64,000 nucleotides of DNA from Parus major (lineage: Eukaryota; Chordata; Aves; Passeriformes; Paridae), in the NCBI RefSeq assembly GCF_001522545.3, contig NC_031770.1:32088058-32152057 (forward strand). Direction: 5' to 3'. Below the pieces are notes generated by a model. That model saw only the letters and a program-made list of their open reading frames with translations, was not told the DNA's origin and searched no databases. Shown in pieces: positions 1 through 10,215 of the stretch (positions are counted from its first letter, which is position 1; each line of letters opens with the position of its first letter). Made by a program: the position numbers and the translations under genes.

Positions 1-81
1 CGCGGGCTCCCAGCCCCGCAGGCTCCCAGCCCCCCCCCCGCCCGAGCGGGAGCCCCGAGCCGCGCCGGCCCCCCCGGTGAC

Positions 82-87
82 ACTCAC
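82..87 (-). other. second GTGAGT donor-like site, minus strand
   Basis: The plus strand reads ACTCAC here, giving GTGAGT on the minus strand after ...TACACGC. It could be the end of an alternative first exon or second exon of the same minus-strand transcript proposed at 592-960. The exonic side lacks the usual AG, so this is a weaker call. Confidence 0.25.
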
Positions 88-591
88 GCGTGTACCCAGC
101 GGGGCGGGTCACCTGCCCGCTGCCGGGCGGGGACAGCCCGCCGCCCCCCGGGACGGGACAGGACGGGCGGGGAGGCTGCGGCGCGCAGCAAGTTCCCGGC
201 GGGCCCGGCCCCGCCATCCCCGCCGGGCGGCGGCAACTTTTGGCCGGGGCTGTGCGTGTCCCCCCCACCCGGCCCGACACTCCCGTCCGGGGCCCTGATC
301 CCGCGGGCAGCGCCGCCCCCGCCCGGGGCCGGGCGCACCGTGAGCCGCCCCGCGGGGAAGGAAGCAGCTGCCCGGCGCGCAGGAAAAGCCGCCCCCGGGT
401 CACGGCGGCAACAAAAGAAAAGTAACCGGGAGCGTCGCCGGGGCGGCCGGTCCCGCCGCCCGGGGAGCGCTGCCTCCGCCCCTCCGCCCACCCCCAGCCG
501 GACCCGCCGCCAACTCCGCCCGCCCCGCGGGGCCGCAGCGGCCCCGGCCCCGGCGCGGCGGGTGTGTGGGGATGGGGGCAGCGGGACTCAC

Positions 592-960
592 ACTGCGCGG
601 CGGCCCGAAGTCCCCGCGCTCCCGCCGCCGCCCGCCGGCTCCTCTTCGTTCACTTGCCGCTCCGGGATCGCGCCTCGCTCCCCGCCCGCCCCCCGCGCCC
701 GCTGGCCGCCGCCCCCCCCGGGCTCCCCCCTGCCGGCGGCTGAGGAGCGAGCGGGGCAGCCGGCGGAGCGAAGCGGGCCCCGCGCTCAGCGGCTCCCCAT
801 GGCACCGGCGGGGCGCGGGGGCGGGCGGGGGCCGGGGGCGGGCGGGGGCGCGGGGCGCTCTCGCGGCGGCGGCGGCACAGCCGGGCCCGGCTGCGGCAGA
901 CAGATGTTCGCCCCCTCCCTCCCCGCTCCCCACTTCGGACTCCGCTCCCTGACTGACAGC
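592..960 (-). other. putative noncoding first exon, minus strand
   Basis: Reading the minus strand, a GTGAGT splice donor lies at 591-586, directly after ...GCGCAGT. Upstream on that strand is a GC-rich stretch, then a CCAAT box at 1041-1037, a typical 60-100 bases before a plausible start near 940-980. The segment has an upstream mini-ORF on the minus strand beginning at 800 (ATG, three more codons, stop), so it looks like 5' untranslated sequence rather than coding sequence. The 5' end is a guess. If real, the gene runs off the left edge and the rest of the window lies upstream of it. A donor match in GC-rich DNA can also occur by chance. Confidence 0.4.
808..856 (+). other. G-run tract, potential G-quadruplex
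   Basis: Runs of three to five G separated by one to two bases continue for about 50 bases, satisfying the simple G-quadruplex pattern several times. In the proposed minus-strand exon this would be the template strand. It may simply be part of the GC-rich promoter. Confidence 0.45.
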
Positions 961-1036
961 GCGGCCCGCCCGCGCCGCCGCCGCCGCCAACCGCCGCGGC
1001 GCCCCGCCGCTGACTGACGGGCCTCTGCGGCCTCCG

Positions 1037-1041
1037 ATTGG
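1037..1041 (-). promoter_or_regulatory. CCAAT box, minus orientation
   Basis: The plus strand reads ATTGG, which is CCAAT on the minus strand, in the context GATTGGAGG. NF-Y is the usual binder of this motif. The orientation and distance suit a start of transcription near 940-980 on the minus strand. Confidence 0.5.
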
Positions 1042-1073
1042 AGGAGAGCGGCCCGGGAAGGCCGGCTGCGCCG

Positions 1074-1078
1074 CCAAT
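1074..1078 (+). promoter_or_regulatory. CCAAT box, plus orientation
   Basis: CCAAT in the context GCCAATCG, 33 bases from the minus-oriented copy. Paired, opposed CCAAT boxes inside a CpG island are a common feature of bidirectional promoters. Confidence 0.5.
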
Positions 1079-1149
1079 CGCAGCACGCGGACGGGCAGAG
1101 GGGGCGTGCCCCGGCGGGGAGCCGAGGCGGAAGGGGGCGGGCCCACACC

Positions 1150-1232
1150 GGGCCCGGGGCGGGGCGAGCGGGGCGGGGCGGGCCCGGCGGGGCGGGGCGG
1201 TGGCGGCGCGGTGCATGGTGGGACGGCGGCAG
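1150..1232 (+). other. possible plus-strand first exon with short start
   Basis: About 130 bases after the plus-strand CCAAT box at 1074-1078 and just after the GC boxes, an ATG at 1215 opens six codons (MVGRRQ) ending at CAG, followed immediately by GTGCGG, a fair donor context (CAG then GT). A first exon contributing only a few residues is possible, but the ATG has a poor -3 base and the donor is not perfect. It would make this a divergent promoter with a gene running rightward into the window. The 5' end is inferred. Confidence 0.25.
1157..1200. promoter_or_regulatory. cluster of GC boxes (Sp1/KLF type)
   Basis: GGGGCGGGG at 1157-1165 is followed by overlapping GGGGCGGGG-type copies at about 1170-1182 and 1188-1200. 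These are classical Sp1-family sites and usually lie within about 100 bases of a start site. Confidence 0.6.
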
Positions 1233-1292
1233 GTGCGGCGCGGCGCGGCCCGGGCGGGCCCGGCGGGAGCTGTGCTGCGGTGGGCTCCTGCT

Positions 1293-1328
1293 CCTTGGAG
1301 TGCTCATGCTTCTTAGAGTGCTCCTGCA
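1293..1328. repeat. imperfect 18-bp tandem duplication
   Basis: Unit one (1293-1310, begins CCTTGGAGTGCTC) and unit two (1311-1328, begins TCTTAGAGTGCTC) differ at four positions. A partial third copy precedes them at 1284-1292. It sits at the outer margin of the CpG island. No function is suggested. Confidence 0.6.
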
Positions 1329-1390
1329 GCCTCGCCCGGCCGCCTGGGCGCTGCTGGGCTGCCGGGGGCCGGACGGCAAAGTGCTGAGAC

Positions 1391-4300
1391 CACACGCTTG
1401 TTAGGGGCAAGAGCATTATTAGTGTGTTGTGGGTGGTTATGTGTGGGCTGGGTATGTATGCATGTATAGTGCGTATTGCAGTGTTATCTCAAGACCCAAG
1501 AGGCATCATCTTCCCCTACTAAGAACACACAGTCGACTAAGATCAGGAAACTTTTTGCCAAAGTTCACCAAAGATTCCGTATCTAAGAGAAACTCAAGTT
1601 GCTGGTGCTTGGTAACTTTGCAGAAGTTGAGTGCGAGAACATCTGGATTATCATAAATCACAAGGATGGTAATGGATGCTGCTGCAAGATGTCCAAAAAT
1701 CGAGTAGCTTTACCCTGCCACGTTTATGATTGGGTAATTAGAAATAAGCACCAGTGGGTAATTAGGTGATTCATATCATACCATTGTGTAAAGCTCCTAA
1801 GTGAAATCTCAGGGGTGTGCCCAGTTTGGCTGGGGCACTTCAGATGCAAGAATAAACATTTATGTTTGCAGTTCTGTGGTTTGGATCCTAGCCTCTCTCT
1901 TTGATTAGCACCAGCCAGCTGTGAATTCGTGACAAGAATGAAGTGCTTCGGCTTCTCTCTTCCCAAGGAAGTGCTCTGCCCTGAGCTTCCGCCTCAAACC
2001 TTGAATTACTGTGGGTAATTTTTGTGCTTCCCGCCGTGGCGGGGCGGATTATGAGGAGCCGTGCCAGCAGGTTGGCATTGTTTGGGATGTGTGTGTGCCC
2101 AGGTCTGTGCGCTCCCGGGCAGCGCTGGGAAGGCTGGTGCCTGAGGGGAAGCGAGCTCTCCAGACCTCATCATGGTTCACAGGCAGATTGAGGTCAGCGG
2201 CTTTGGAGAATACCACGGCTTAATGGCGGGTTAGGATAGGGCAGTGGAGGCCAGGTTTGAAGGGCTAAGGTCTTCTTTAGCAAAGGACTCATCCAAGGAG
2301 GTTTGGGTATTTCCCCATCTCCCCTTCGGTTTCAGGTAAAGAGGTAATACAGGGGAATATTTTTAAGAAAACAAGAATCACCAACAGAGACTTGGCAGTT
2401 TAAAGAGAAAGAACTCAGTTATGTATTAATAACCAAAATTGATTGAGTAGATATAAAAAAGCTGCAAACCATGTACTTTGTCTCTTCACTGATATGAAAC
2501 TGTTGTAAAGAAACAGACTGAATTCTAGCTGTGCCTAATTGCTTTGACAGCACTGCTATGTATATAACACAGCAGCTAGCATCTAGGTGCCCATATGTTT
2601 CAAGCATTACATATATATATGAAAATATAAAATATATATGTACAAAAGAAAACACTTTTCACTCCATCCTTCAGTGAACTAATTGCTCCCACTAGGTGAG
2701 CAATTATTTAGTTAATTTTTAATTATTAACTTTCAGTCCCTCTTAGATACTGATATAATTCCATCATTAAGAGTTTGGGCATTTTTTCCATTGGCACACT
2801 GTTTCATATTTCATTATAGCTGGAACTTGATAGGATTTTGTCCTTGTCTTCAGGATACAGCAGCTAAGATGCTGACTCTTCGTGTTTCCTGATTGTTTCC
2901 TCAGTGCTAATAATCACTTCATCTGAGAAAAATCAGTACTGTATTCCCTGCTGCCTGTTGTTTCTTGAACATCTTCCCTAAAACTACTAAACTGCTTTTG
3001 ATTTCAATTGCAAAAATAATAGTTGAAAGTACTTTAACAGGAAATACTTAGGAAAATAATTCTAAAGTTTTGTTTGTTTCATTTTTTAAAATGTTAAATA
3101 TACCAATAACTTATGCAGTTACATATATTTGAGCTGTCAGTGACTGTGCCTGAAATGATTACATTAACTGTGTCGTCCTAGATCTCTACACTTCGTGCTG
3201 CCTCTTGCTTCCTCAAGTAAGCCATCTCACCAGCTGCTCTGGGTTGGTTAGTAAGACCTCAGTTTCTGAATATTTACTGATACAAGTACAGCTTTACTGA
3301 GGGAGGAAATTTAGGCGTTTACATAATACAAAACTCTTTGAAAAATGAGTCTGCTTAATGTGAAAAAATAAAATAATTTATTTGCTAAAGACAATGTTTA
3401 GCAAATTGACATTCTCAGATCCTTAGAGACTTTTACAGGACCTGAAATTTAAAAATAAATGTTAAATAAAATTTAATTACTGTTTGTACATTCTGTTAAT
3501 TTATTATTGCCTCCTCATATACAGTAACTTGCCTTCTTATGTTTTAAAACGTATTGAGAAAAGAATGCACTGTCCCTCTTCTAGTATTTACAATGCTGAC
3601 TCCTAATTAAATCAGGTTGAGTTTTCCATTCTATCATTTGGCTGTATGACCTCCAGCAAATCGCTGTGTCTGTTTTGTGTATACTGGTTCACCCTGGGGC
3701 TACAGGTTATCTCTTACTACAGTTATATATAAGAGAGTGATCTGCAATTACCATTTATACAGCTGTTATAAAAACCCACTTTTTTTACTGTTTCTAAATA
3801 GGAGATGGTGAGAAACAGAAAAAGTGAGTGTGGGTAACACTTTAAGATTAAAAATCTTTTTTGGCAGAGAGTAAGACTTTATTGATTTAGGCCTGGAACT
3901 GTTGACATTTGTCTGGGATTTTTTTTTTTATGTGAAAGGATTTTTTTTTTAAATCCTAATTTTTTTTAAAAGTACTTAAAGAGGTTTAAAGACTTAGCAT
4001 TATGATAAATGTAGAAACAAGATGATAGTGAATTAATGAAAAAAACCTTCAGAGGGAAGACTCACAAATACCCAATAGTCCAGTTGATCCTCTATTAGAA
4101 AGAAATAATATAAGACAGGCATTCCATTGAATGAAGCCCTGTTGTAAAGGGACGTAAACATCTGGCAGTACACCTGGTCTCTACACATATTTATAAATCA
4201 CCTCAGGCATCCCAAGATACTGTAAAGAACACACACAAGAAAATTGAACTAAGAACATTCATAAGCCAAGGAAAATAAAAATTATCTCAATATAGCATGG

Positions 4301-7250
4301 AAAGAAATGAGTCTCATTTACTTCACAAACACAGTTTGGAAAGACATTATGCAATTTTGCACTTCTTGCACCTTTTCACTTGCTGACTTTCATTTATATC
4401 CTCCAGGCAACAAGGAGGCCCGAAGGCCTTTGGCTCATAACCAATGCTGACGTGGCAGCGTGGAGCTACAGGAGCACCTGCAGCTTGGGTAGAGCCTCCT
4501 GGCTTTTGCCTCTGATCTAAGAACATCGAGGTTTCCTGGCATCTTTTCTAACACAGTTTGTGTGGTGAATCTCCCAATATTGTTTGTTGCTGCTCAAGAT
4601 TCATTAATACGTAGCGAACTGCTTTGCAAGGTGCCAGCTTTGCCTGCTAGCCTTAAAAGTGTTTGTTGTGTTTGTTTCTGGAGCTTGAATGGAGCTATGT
4701 GCTCTTGGAAACTCTTCTTGAGGACAATCCAGCAGAAGAGTCCGAGCTGACAAGGGTCAAAGGGCCTGTGGGACATTTGGGTCCAGAGCAATAGATTTAG
4801 GTGCTAACAGAACACAGTTATACTGTGAAAAAAGATGAAAATCTGGTCCTTAATATTTTCTTACACCTACTGTATAAGGTAGATGTATGTAAAACTGTAA
4901 CCCCATTTTCAACATGTTCTTAAATTTGTAGAGTTCTGCTGTGCTAATTACTGTACATTACATTAATTTTGTTTTCCATGGTGAAAAAGAAATTGACAAT
5001 GGAAACTGCTCGTCTGCCACCAGATATCCCAGGTTTATGCCCTACAGGTTGTTTCAAACTTTCAAATACTGTTGCCCATATGCATTGCTACTGTTTTCAT
5101 TGATGAGGCAATGGAAGTGGGTACCCTCATGGTAAATTAAAACTCTCCCAGAAAGTTTTGGTGAATAGGACTGGAGGTAAAGGAGAAAAAAATATCAACA
5201 GTATTATGTATCCCAGAGAAGTGAAAGTTAGGATTTATGATCATGGCAGTCTTGTGTTTTTGGTGGTTTTGGGTTGTTTTTTGTTGGTGGTTTTTTTGGT
5301 GTTTTTTTTTTAATTATTTCTATTGTAGTATAACTTAATTGATGGCAGTCTGGTTTTCAGAAAAATTAAAAATTAAGTAGTTTTTGAAGCTGCCATCACA
5401 CTTGAGGTTCAGCTGATGTCACTGTGGAAGAGTTTTTTCTCTGGGGAACCAGTGCTGAGGAAGTGCCAAGATAATATAATACTGCCTTTGCATGAATTGG
5501 CTAAATGTGCATGTTATTGTGCCAGAGGCTGACTGGATCACTAATTCTTATCTGCCTTAACTATGCTGGATAAGCATCAGGATGTACTCATCTAAGAGCT
5601 TTTCTTACCATGTGAGCCAAAACCTCCTTTCTCATCTCAAATGCTCTCACATATAGGAGAAGGAGTGCCCTGCACTGAGGTTTATCACCAAGGTGGCTTC
5701 TAATATTCCCACTACGAGATGAGGACAGACACCACTGATAAACTTTCTTTATGTCCAGATGTCCTTTTCTGGAGCATAGGTTTGTCTAATTTTAAGCTAT
5801 AGCTTCTGCTTCACACGGGAATTATTAAAGAGGGTGGGGACTTTGTCATGTCCCAAAACAATTTCAAGGCTCTGCATAAAAATTTTGTCATAAAATATGG
5901 AATTGGTCTTGTGGGTGGAGACATGAACTGGAATTCAGTTGGATTTGTTTGTTGACTGTTAATGATATGCACACCATCACTGGAAGCAGAACTGAAATAT
6001 TTTCTGTCTAAAAACCTCTTCTTTTGGATACAAAGGCTTCAAATTTCCAGCCTAGGAACACCTGGCTGCTGGAGTCTAGTCTACCACAATCCCAGTCAAC
6101 CACGAACAGATGCTTAATTCAGAACAGAAGTACACCAGGAGCTGCTGCATGCTCACAAGAACACATAGGTATTATCCCAAAGATACATAACAAACACAAA
6201 ACAGCTAAAAACAGAAAGTTAAAACAGAAGAGAGACACAAGTCATGAAAGGAAGAGGATGGGAGTGATAGTTTATTTGTGGTCTGAGCCCCTGCAGTGGC
6301 AGAGGTGTACTGGGTGGGACTGCTCAGAAGGCATCCAGATGTCTTCCTTTTACAAAGTCTCCTGTGGTTCCTGCTGAGGTTGTGTGGGTGCAACTGGTTA
6401 TTGTAGTTGGAGTAATTCTGAGCAAGTTAGAAGATGTGAAGCTATTTGAGCTAGTGTGGTAGCCCATACCAATCTGTAGGTCTGTCTTGTTCAGAAGTTA
6501 ATAAATAAAATGGCACCTTAGTTTCACAAAACCATCGGTTTAATTTTTGTCTCTTTATATGCTGAGCGCAGGTGTATGCTTCTGTGTGCATTTGTGGGGT
6601 GCCCCTTCTACAAGCACATGCTGTAGAAAAAAAGCAAGTAATAGCCGTTATACTATTGTTTCACTATATTTAAAGCAGACCTGAAAAATACAATGTTTAG
6701 CCAAAACTCTGTTAAATTTTCTTATGCTTTTTCTGTAATTTCTTTCCTATCATTACAGATTACAAAGACATTTTTGCCTAAACAGAAGCTGTCTTCTTCC
6801 AATCAGCCTGCTCTTTCTGCTCAGTTCATTCACTAAATCATTTAATCACCCAAGGCCATATGTTACCATCTTGTGTAAAACGGGTGGAAGAGGAAAAAAA
6901 AATATGCAAAAATCTCTGCACAAGAGTGGGTGTCAGCATCCAGCATAGCTCCCACTAGGAAGCACAAAATATGAAATGTTATCAGCAGTGAATGTGACTA
7001 TGAAAATAAACCGAGACAGACAAAAGAAAGAGACAAGCCATTGCAAAGGTGAAAAAGACAAGCTTTGAATATCAATTCTGGGTGGAAAAGTTATGGACTA
7101 AATGTTGCATATTAGTCCATGTTCTCTTATTCTTAGTATTCTGCCATTAATATAATGCTCTGCTGTAATTAACTTGAAAGCACATGAACTCATGTTTACA
7201 GTCCCGTTTTTCTCATGGCATAAGACCCTGTGCCTTACCTGGTTCCATCT
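1391..7250. other. AT-rich noncoding stretch, no gene seen
   Basis: I see no coding gene, RNA gene or named repeat here. It contains T-runs (T10 near 3920 and 3942), an AT-tract of alternating TA at about 2610-2640, a G/T-rich low-complexity tract at about 5257-5322, and several small open frames of 60-117 codons with no recognisable domain. It could be intron or intergenic DNA. Confidence 0.6.
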
Positions 7251-7251
7251 T

Positions 7252-7263
7252 TTCTCTCTCTGC

Positions 7264-7290
<27 letters not shown>
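7252..7290. repeat. (CT)n microsatellite
   Basis: CT dinucleotides with one short interruption (TGCC) at 7261-7264, then 13 pure units to about 7289. The overlapping frames rich in Ser-Leu or Arg-Glu are products of this repeat. Confidence 0.95.
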
Positions 7291-7294
<4 letters not shown>

Positions 7295-9045
7295 CTGGCG
7301 CACATTTTGTCCCAGGTATTGTTGTGTGGAGTCTTGTGCTTTTACCACTTGGCTTCAGCTGCTGTTCATTGTCACGATTACTTTGCATGGCTTTCTCTCT
7401 TGGCACATTTGCTGGGTGACAGACCCTCAGGAAACACATGACTTGGAGCAAGTTGTGGGGTATGTGTTCCTGTCAGGGAATGAGGAGGCTTGAGAGAAAT
7501 TAGAAGTGGCAAATCTTTTCTTTTTAAAGCAAGGGGACTTTCCAGTTTTATGAAATTACCTGTAATCCACCCTTTCTTCATATCTACAGGAAGCTATTAT
7601 GTTTTTCCTTGCCTTCGAGCTTAGAACAGTCCTGCAGTCGGAGATGGGAGAGCAGCTGATCAAAAAGCCGCTCCACTTTGTAAAGACTCACAGGACAGGG
7701 GCATAACACTACAGACTTCAAAAGAAACCCCTTCTCTAAAACTGCATATACCACTTTATCCTAAGACTATGAAAGCATAAAAGATTATATTTTCATTTGC
7801 ATGGTTTGCTGGTTTTTATTTGGCAGCTACAATAACAACAGGCTACAGTGAGCCCATAAAACAAAGTGAGAACAGCAGCTCATTTTTGTGGCAGAATGTA
7901 ATGGCTATGGCTAAAAGGCTTGCATAATTCATCTTAAACCCTTATGCCTCTATTTATTGACTTTTAAATGAAAATTAAACTCTTAGAGCCATAAGGAGGC
8001 TTCTGGTATCTGAAACGGGATTTCGATGATAATATTTTTATCTGACACTACCAGCTGAAAGCTCCCATTGGGAAGCATTTTGCTGGGAAGCCCCATGGCT
8101 GGGCAGGGCTGGGTCTCCCGTCCCCAGCCTGCTCTTGGTGCAGCACCAAGGCCCTTGGAGACCCAAGGTGGAGGGATTGACTGACCGCACCTGGGAGTCT
8201 GACCCAAGAGGTGGCAACCATAAATTGTGTTTTCATGATGGGAGGATGATCATTGAGGTGACTGGCAAGACAATATTTACCACTTTGACAAAGTGAAAAG
8301 GTGAAGAAAAACTGAGGTGTCTGATTTCCTCAAAGGCAGCTTATGGTAATATCAGGTATAATGCCTTTCCTAGTACACAAGAAGACAAAAGATTCATCTG
8401 ACCATACTGTTAGGGTAGAAAAAGGATTTTCACTTCCCAGAAGGTTATTTTGTTTGTTTCTCAGATTTTTCTGTAATGTATCATTTCCCCCTCTTCTTTA
8501 TTCTCCTGAAGATAGAGCAGACTCAGGAAGTGAATTGCTGCTTAGGGAAGTGTCCTGCCTCCAAGCTGACTTATATAGTAGGACATATGGCATAAGTTAT
8601 ATTTGGACAGATGTGAACAAGTAGTCAGTAGATTTGATAAGATTCTTTATTTAAACTAACTTGCACAGTGTCACTGTTCTACCATCTTTCCTTCCTCAAT
8701 CTGATCTTTTGCTGGTTTCAAGAATTTTAAATATACATTACAGCCAATGGGTCTGTAAAGCTTTAAATGCATTTAAGAGCGATTCAGTCATGACAATAAT
8801 GTCAGATTTTCTCCTCACTATGACTGGAAAATATCTGCTTTTGATGATAAAGCAGGCACAGATGAGACATTGTATAAGCTGCAAACTCCAAATGATTAAT
8901 CAGACAGCCGAACTCAATGCAAATGATTCTCGTTGATTTGTTTAATTTGGCCACTAATGGTCCTGTTTCACTGATGTGGAGTTGAGGCACAAAGTAGTTC
9001 TGTGCCTCCCAAGGGTAATATAGAAACGAAATCTTAAAAAAAAAA
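7291..9045. other. noncoding stretch, no gene seen
   Basis: Ordinary AT-rich sequence with a slightly GC-richer patch at 8050-8215. No splice-flanked frame or named repeat is recognised. An A-run of about ten marks its right end near 9036. Confidence 0.5.
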
Positions 9046-9049
9046 ATAG

Positions 9050-10215
9050 TGTTGAATTAGTTTCAAGAGGTCATGTAGTTCTTCTCTGCCTGGATTGCTG
9101 TCAGGATCATCTGTATCTGGGCTGTTTCTGGCTAATGCTGGTCCATCCTGTTTTTGGAAATCTCCAGTGAAGGAGACTCCACCATCCACCCAGGCAGTTG
9201 TTCCCACTTCTCCATTAGCCTTTCCAGAGATGATATTTTTCCTGGTGTGTCTTTTCAAGTATTGTTCTAAGAAGCTTCTTACTTCCATCCAAGCCAGAGT
9301 GATCATACAGAAGAGTTTATTTCTTTAGCACGTGAATAGCTCATGTGCTGGATGCCAGCCATCTTACCTTGTCCAGCCTTGTCTTCTTCAGGTGAAACAG
9401 TCATACATGTTCTTTGTAGATCATGTTTCTCATGTTGTATTTAGTATTTTTCAGCTTCTAGTTGGTCCACATCCTTCATGGCCATGCTCTAGCTATGGAT
9501 CCAGCATTGACACAATTATTTATTTCTTCCAAAGCAGAACATTTTGCTTTCATCCTAATTGCCATGCTCATTTGGTCCATTTTCCAGTATGTCTGGACCA
9601 TTTTGAACACTTCTTTCCTCCAGCGTGCTTACAGCTCATTCTGAGATTCTGATCTGCAAATTTAAAAGTTATATTTTTAAGCTGTTTATCTATATCATTA
9701 ATGAAAAAATTAAGTTGTACCAAATCTAGGTCAGCTATCTAGAGAACTGGACTCAATATAGCCCTTCAGTTTGGCAGTGAATTTTTGGTAGGGATCCATT
9801 GTGTGTGGCTTTTCAGCCACTCTTGCCACCACTGATGAGTTTTGGCTTGAGCATGATCCCTGGTTTGGTCACAAGTGCACCAAGCAGGGCAAGGCAAACA
9901 GCCTGGCTGAAGGCAAGACAGTGTTGATTACCTTCCCTCTTTCAAGACCTCTTAACCAGTTTCAGAGAGGAACTGGTTTTGTTTAACATGCTTCATTCAT
10001 GATTAATCAGTGTGAACTGGTGCTCATCTCCTTATTGTCTTCTAGGTGGTTTTAATATGTTTAATTATTATTTTGTAATTGCCCCATAATTCTCTTTTCA
10101 TTCTCTTTTAAGGAAAAGAATACTCCACTTGTCTTCCGTAAGTAGTCAAAAATGGCTTCTACTGATCAGGATATTACTTCAACCAGCCCTTTGCCATCAA
10201 GAGGATGAAGGGTAA
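9050..10215 (-). mobile_element. ancient CR1-type LINE relic (about 1.1 kb)
   Basis: Read on the plus strand, this stretch follows, in order, the antisense of the 3' part of the CR1 reverse-transcriptase region and the 3' untranslated region. Recognisable pieces are a segment like 'dissected antisense UTR' at 9060-9300, the block around 9540-9660 (GCTTTCATCCTAATTGCC... then TCTGCAAATTTAAAA), the block at 9690-9790 (TATCATTAATGAAAAAATTA..., then CAGTTTGGCAGTGAA), the block at 9810-9850, and the block at 10020-10055 (CTCATCTCCTTATTGTCTTC). Spacing and order agree with the element, but divergence is high, so the insertion is old. Assignment to CR1 rests on my memory of the family; the subfamily is not determined and the ends are approximate. 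Confidence 0.7.
10113..10211 (+). other. exon-like segment inside antisense CR1 (99 nt)
   Basis: A long pyrimidine tract ending in TTCTCTTTTAAG gives a strong acceptor at 10112, and GAAGG followed by GTAAGT at 10212-10217 gives a near-perfect donor. One frame is open through the whole 99 bases; a second holds an 18-codon ORF starting at the ATG near 10154. The segment overlaps the right end of the CR1 relic, whose antisense strand is naturally pyrimidine-rich, so the splice sites may be incidental. It could be an exonised CR1 piece in a noncoding RNA. Confidence 0.2.

Larger units (their letters stand above)
1..1390. promoter_or_regulatory. CpG island with probable promoter(s)
   Basis: The first 1.4 kb is extremely GC-rich and dense in CpG, then changes abruptly near position 1390 to AT-rich DNA in which CpG is scarce. 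It contains clustered GC boxes, two CCAAT boxes in opposite orientation, CGG/CCG-rich stretches and splice-donor-like sites on both strands. In vertebrates this combination marks a TATA-less promoter and first exon, often of a broadly expressed or developmental gene. The island continues past the left edge, so part of it is missing. I cannot name the gene. Long open frames here (for example about 338 codons on the minus strand between 400 and 1416) result from the rarity of stop codons at this base composition and are not called as genes. Confidence 0.85.

Noticed and set aside
256..1416. Several long overlapping open frames on both strands in the CpG island (up to about 338 codons)
   Set aside because: Stop codons are rare at this GC content; the peptides are low-complexity Arg/Pro/Ala/Gly and frames overlap on both strands without start or splice support.
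7174..7493. Open frames with Leu-Ser or Arg-Glu runs
   Set aside because: They are translations of the CT microsatellite at 7252-7290.
9034..9652. Open frames of 77-106 codons on both strands near 9.0-9.65 kb
   Set aside because: They fall inside the diverged CR1 relic and do not match a retained element protein frame.
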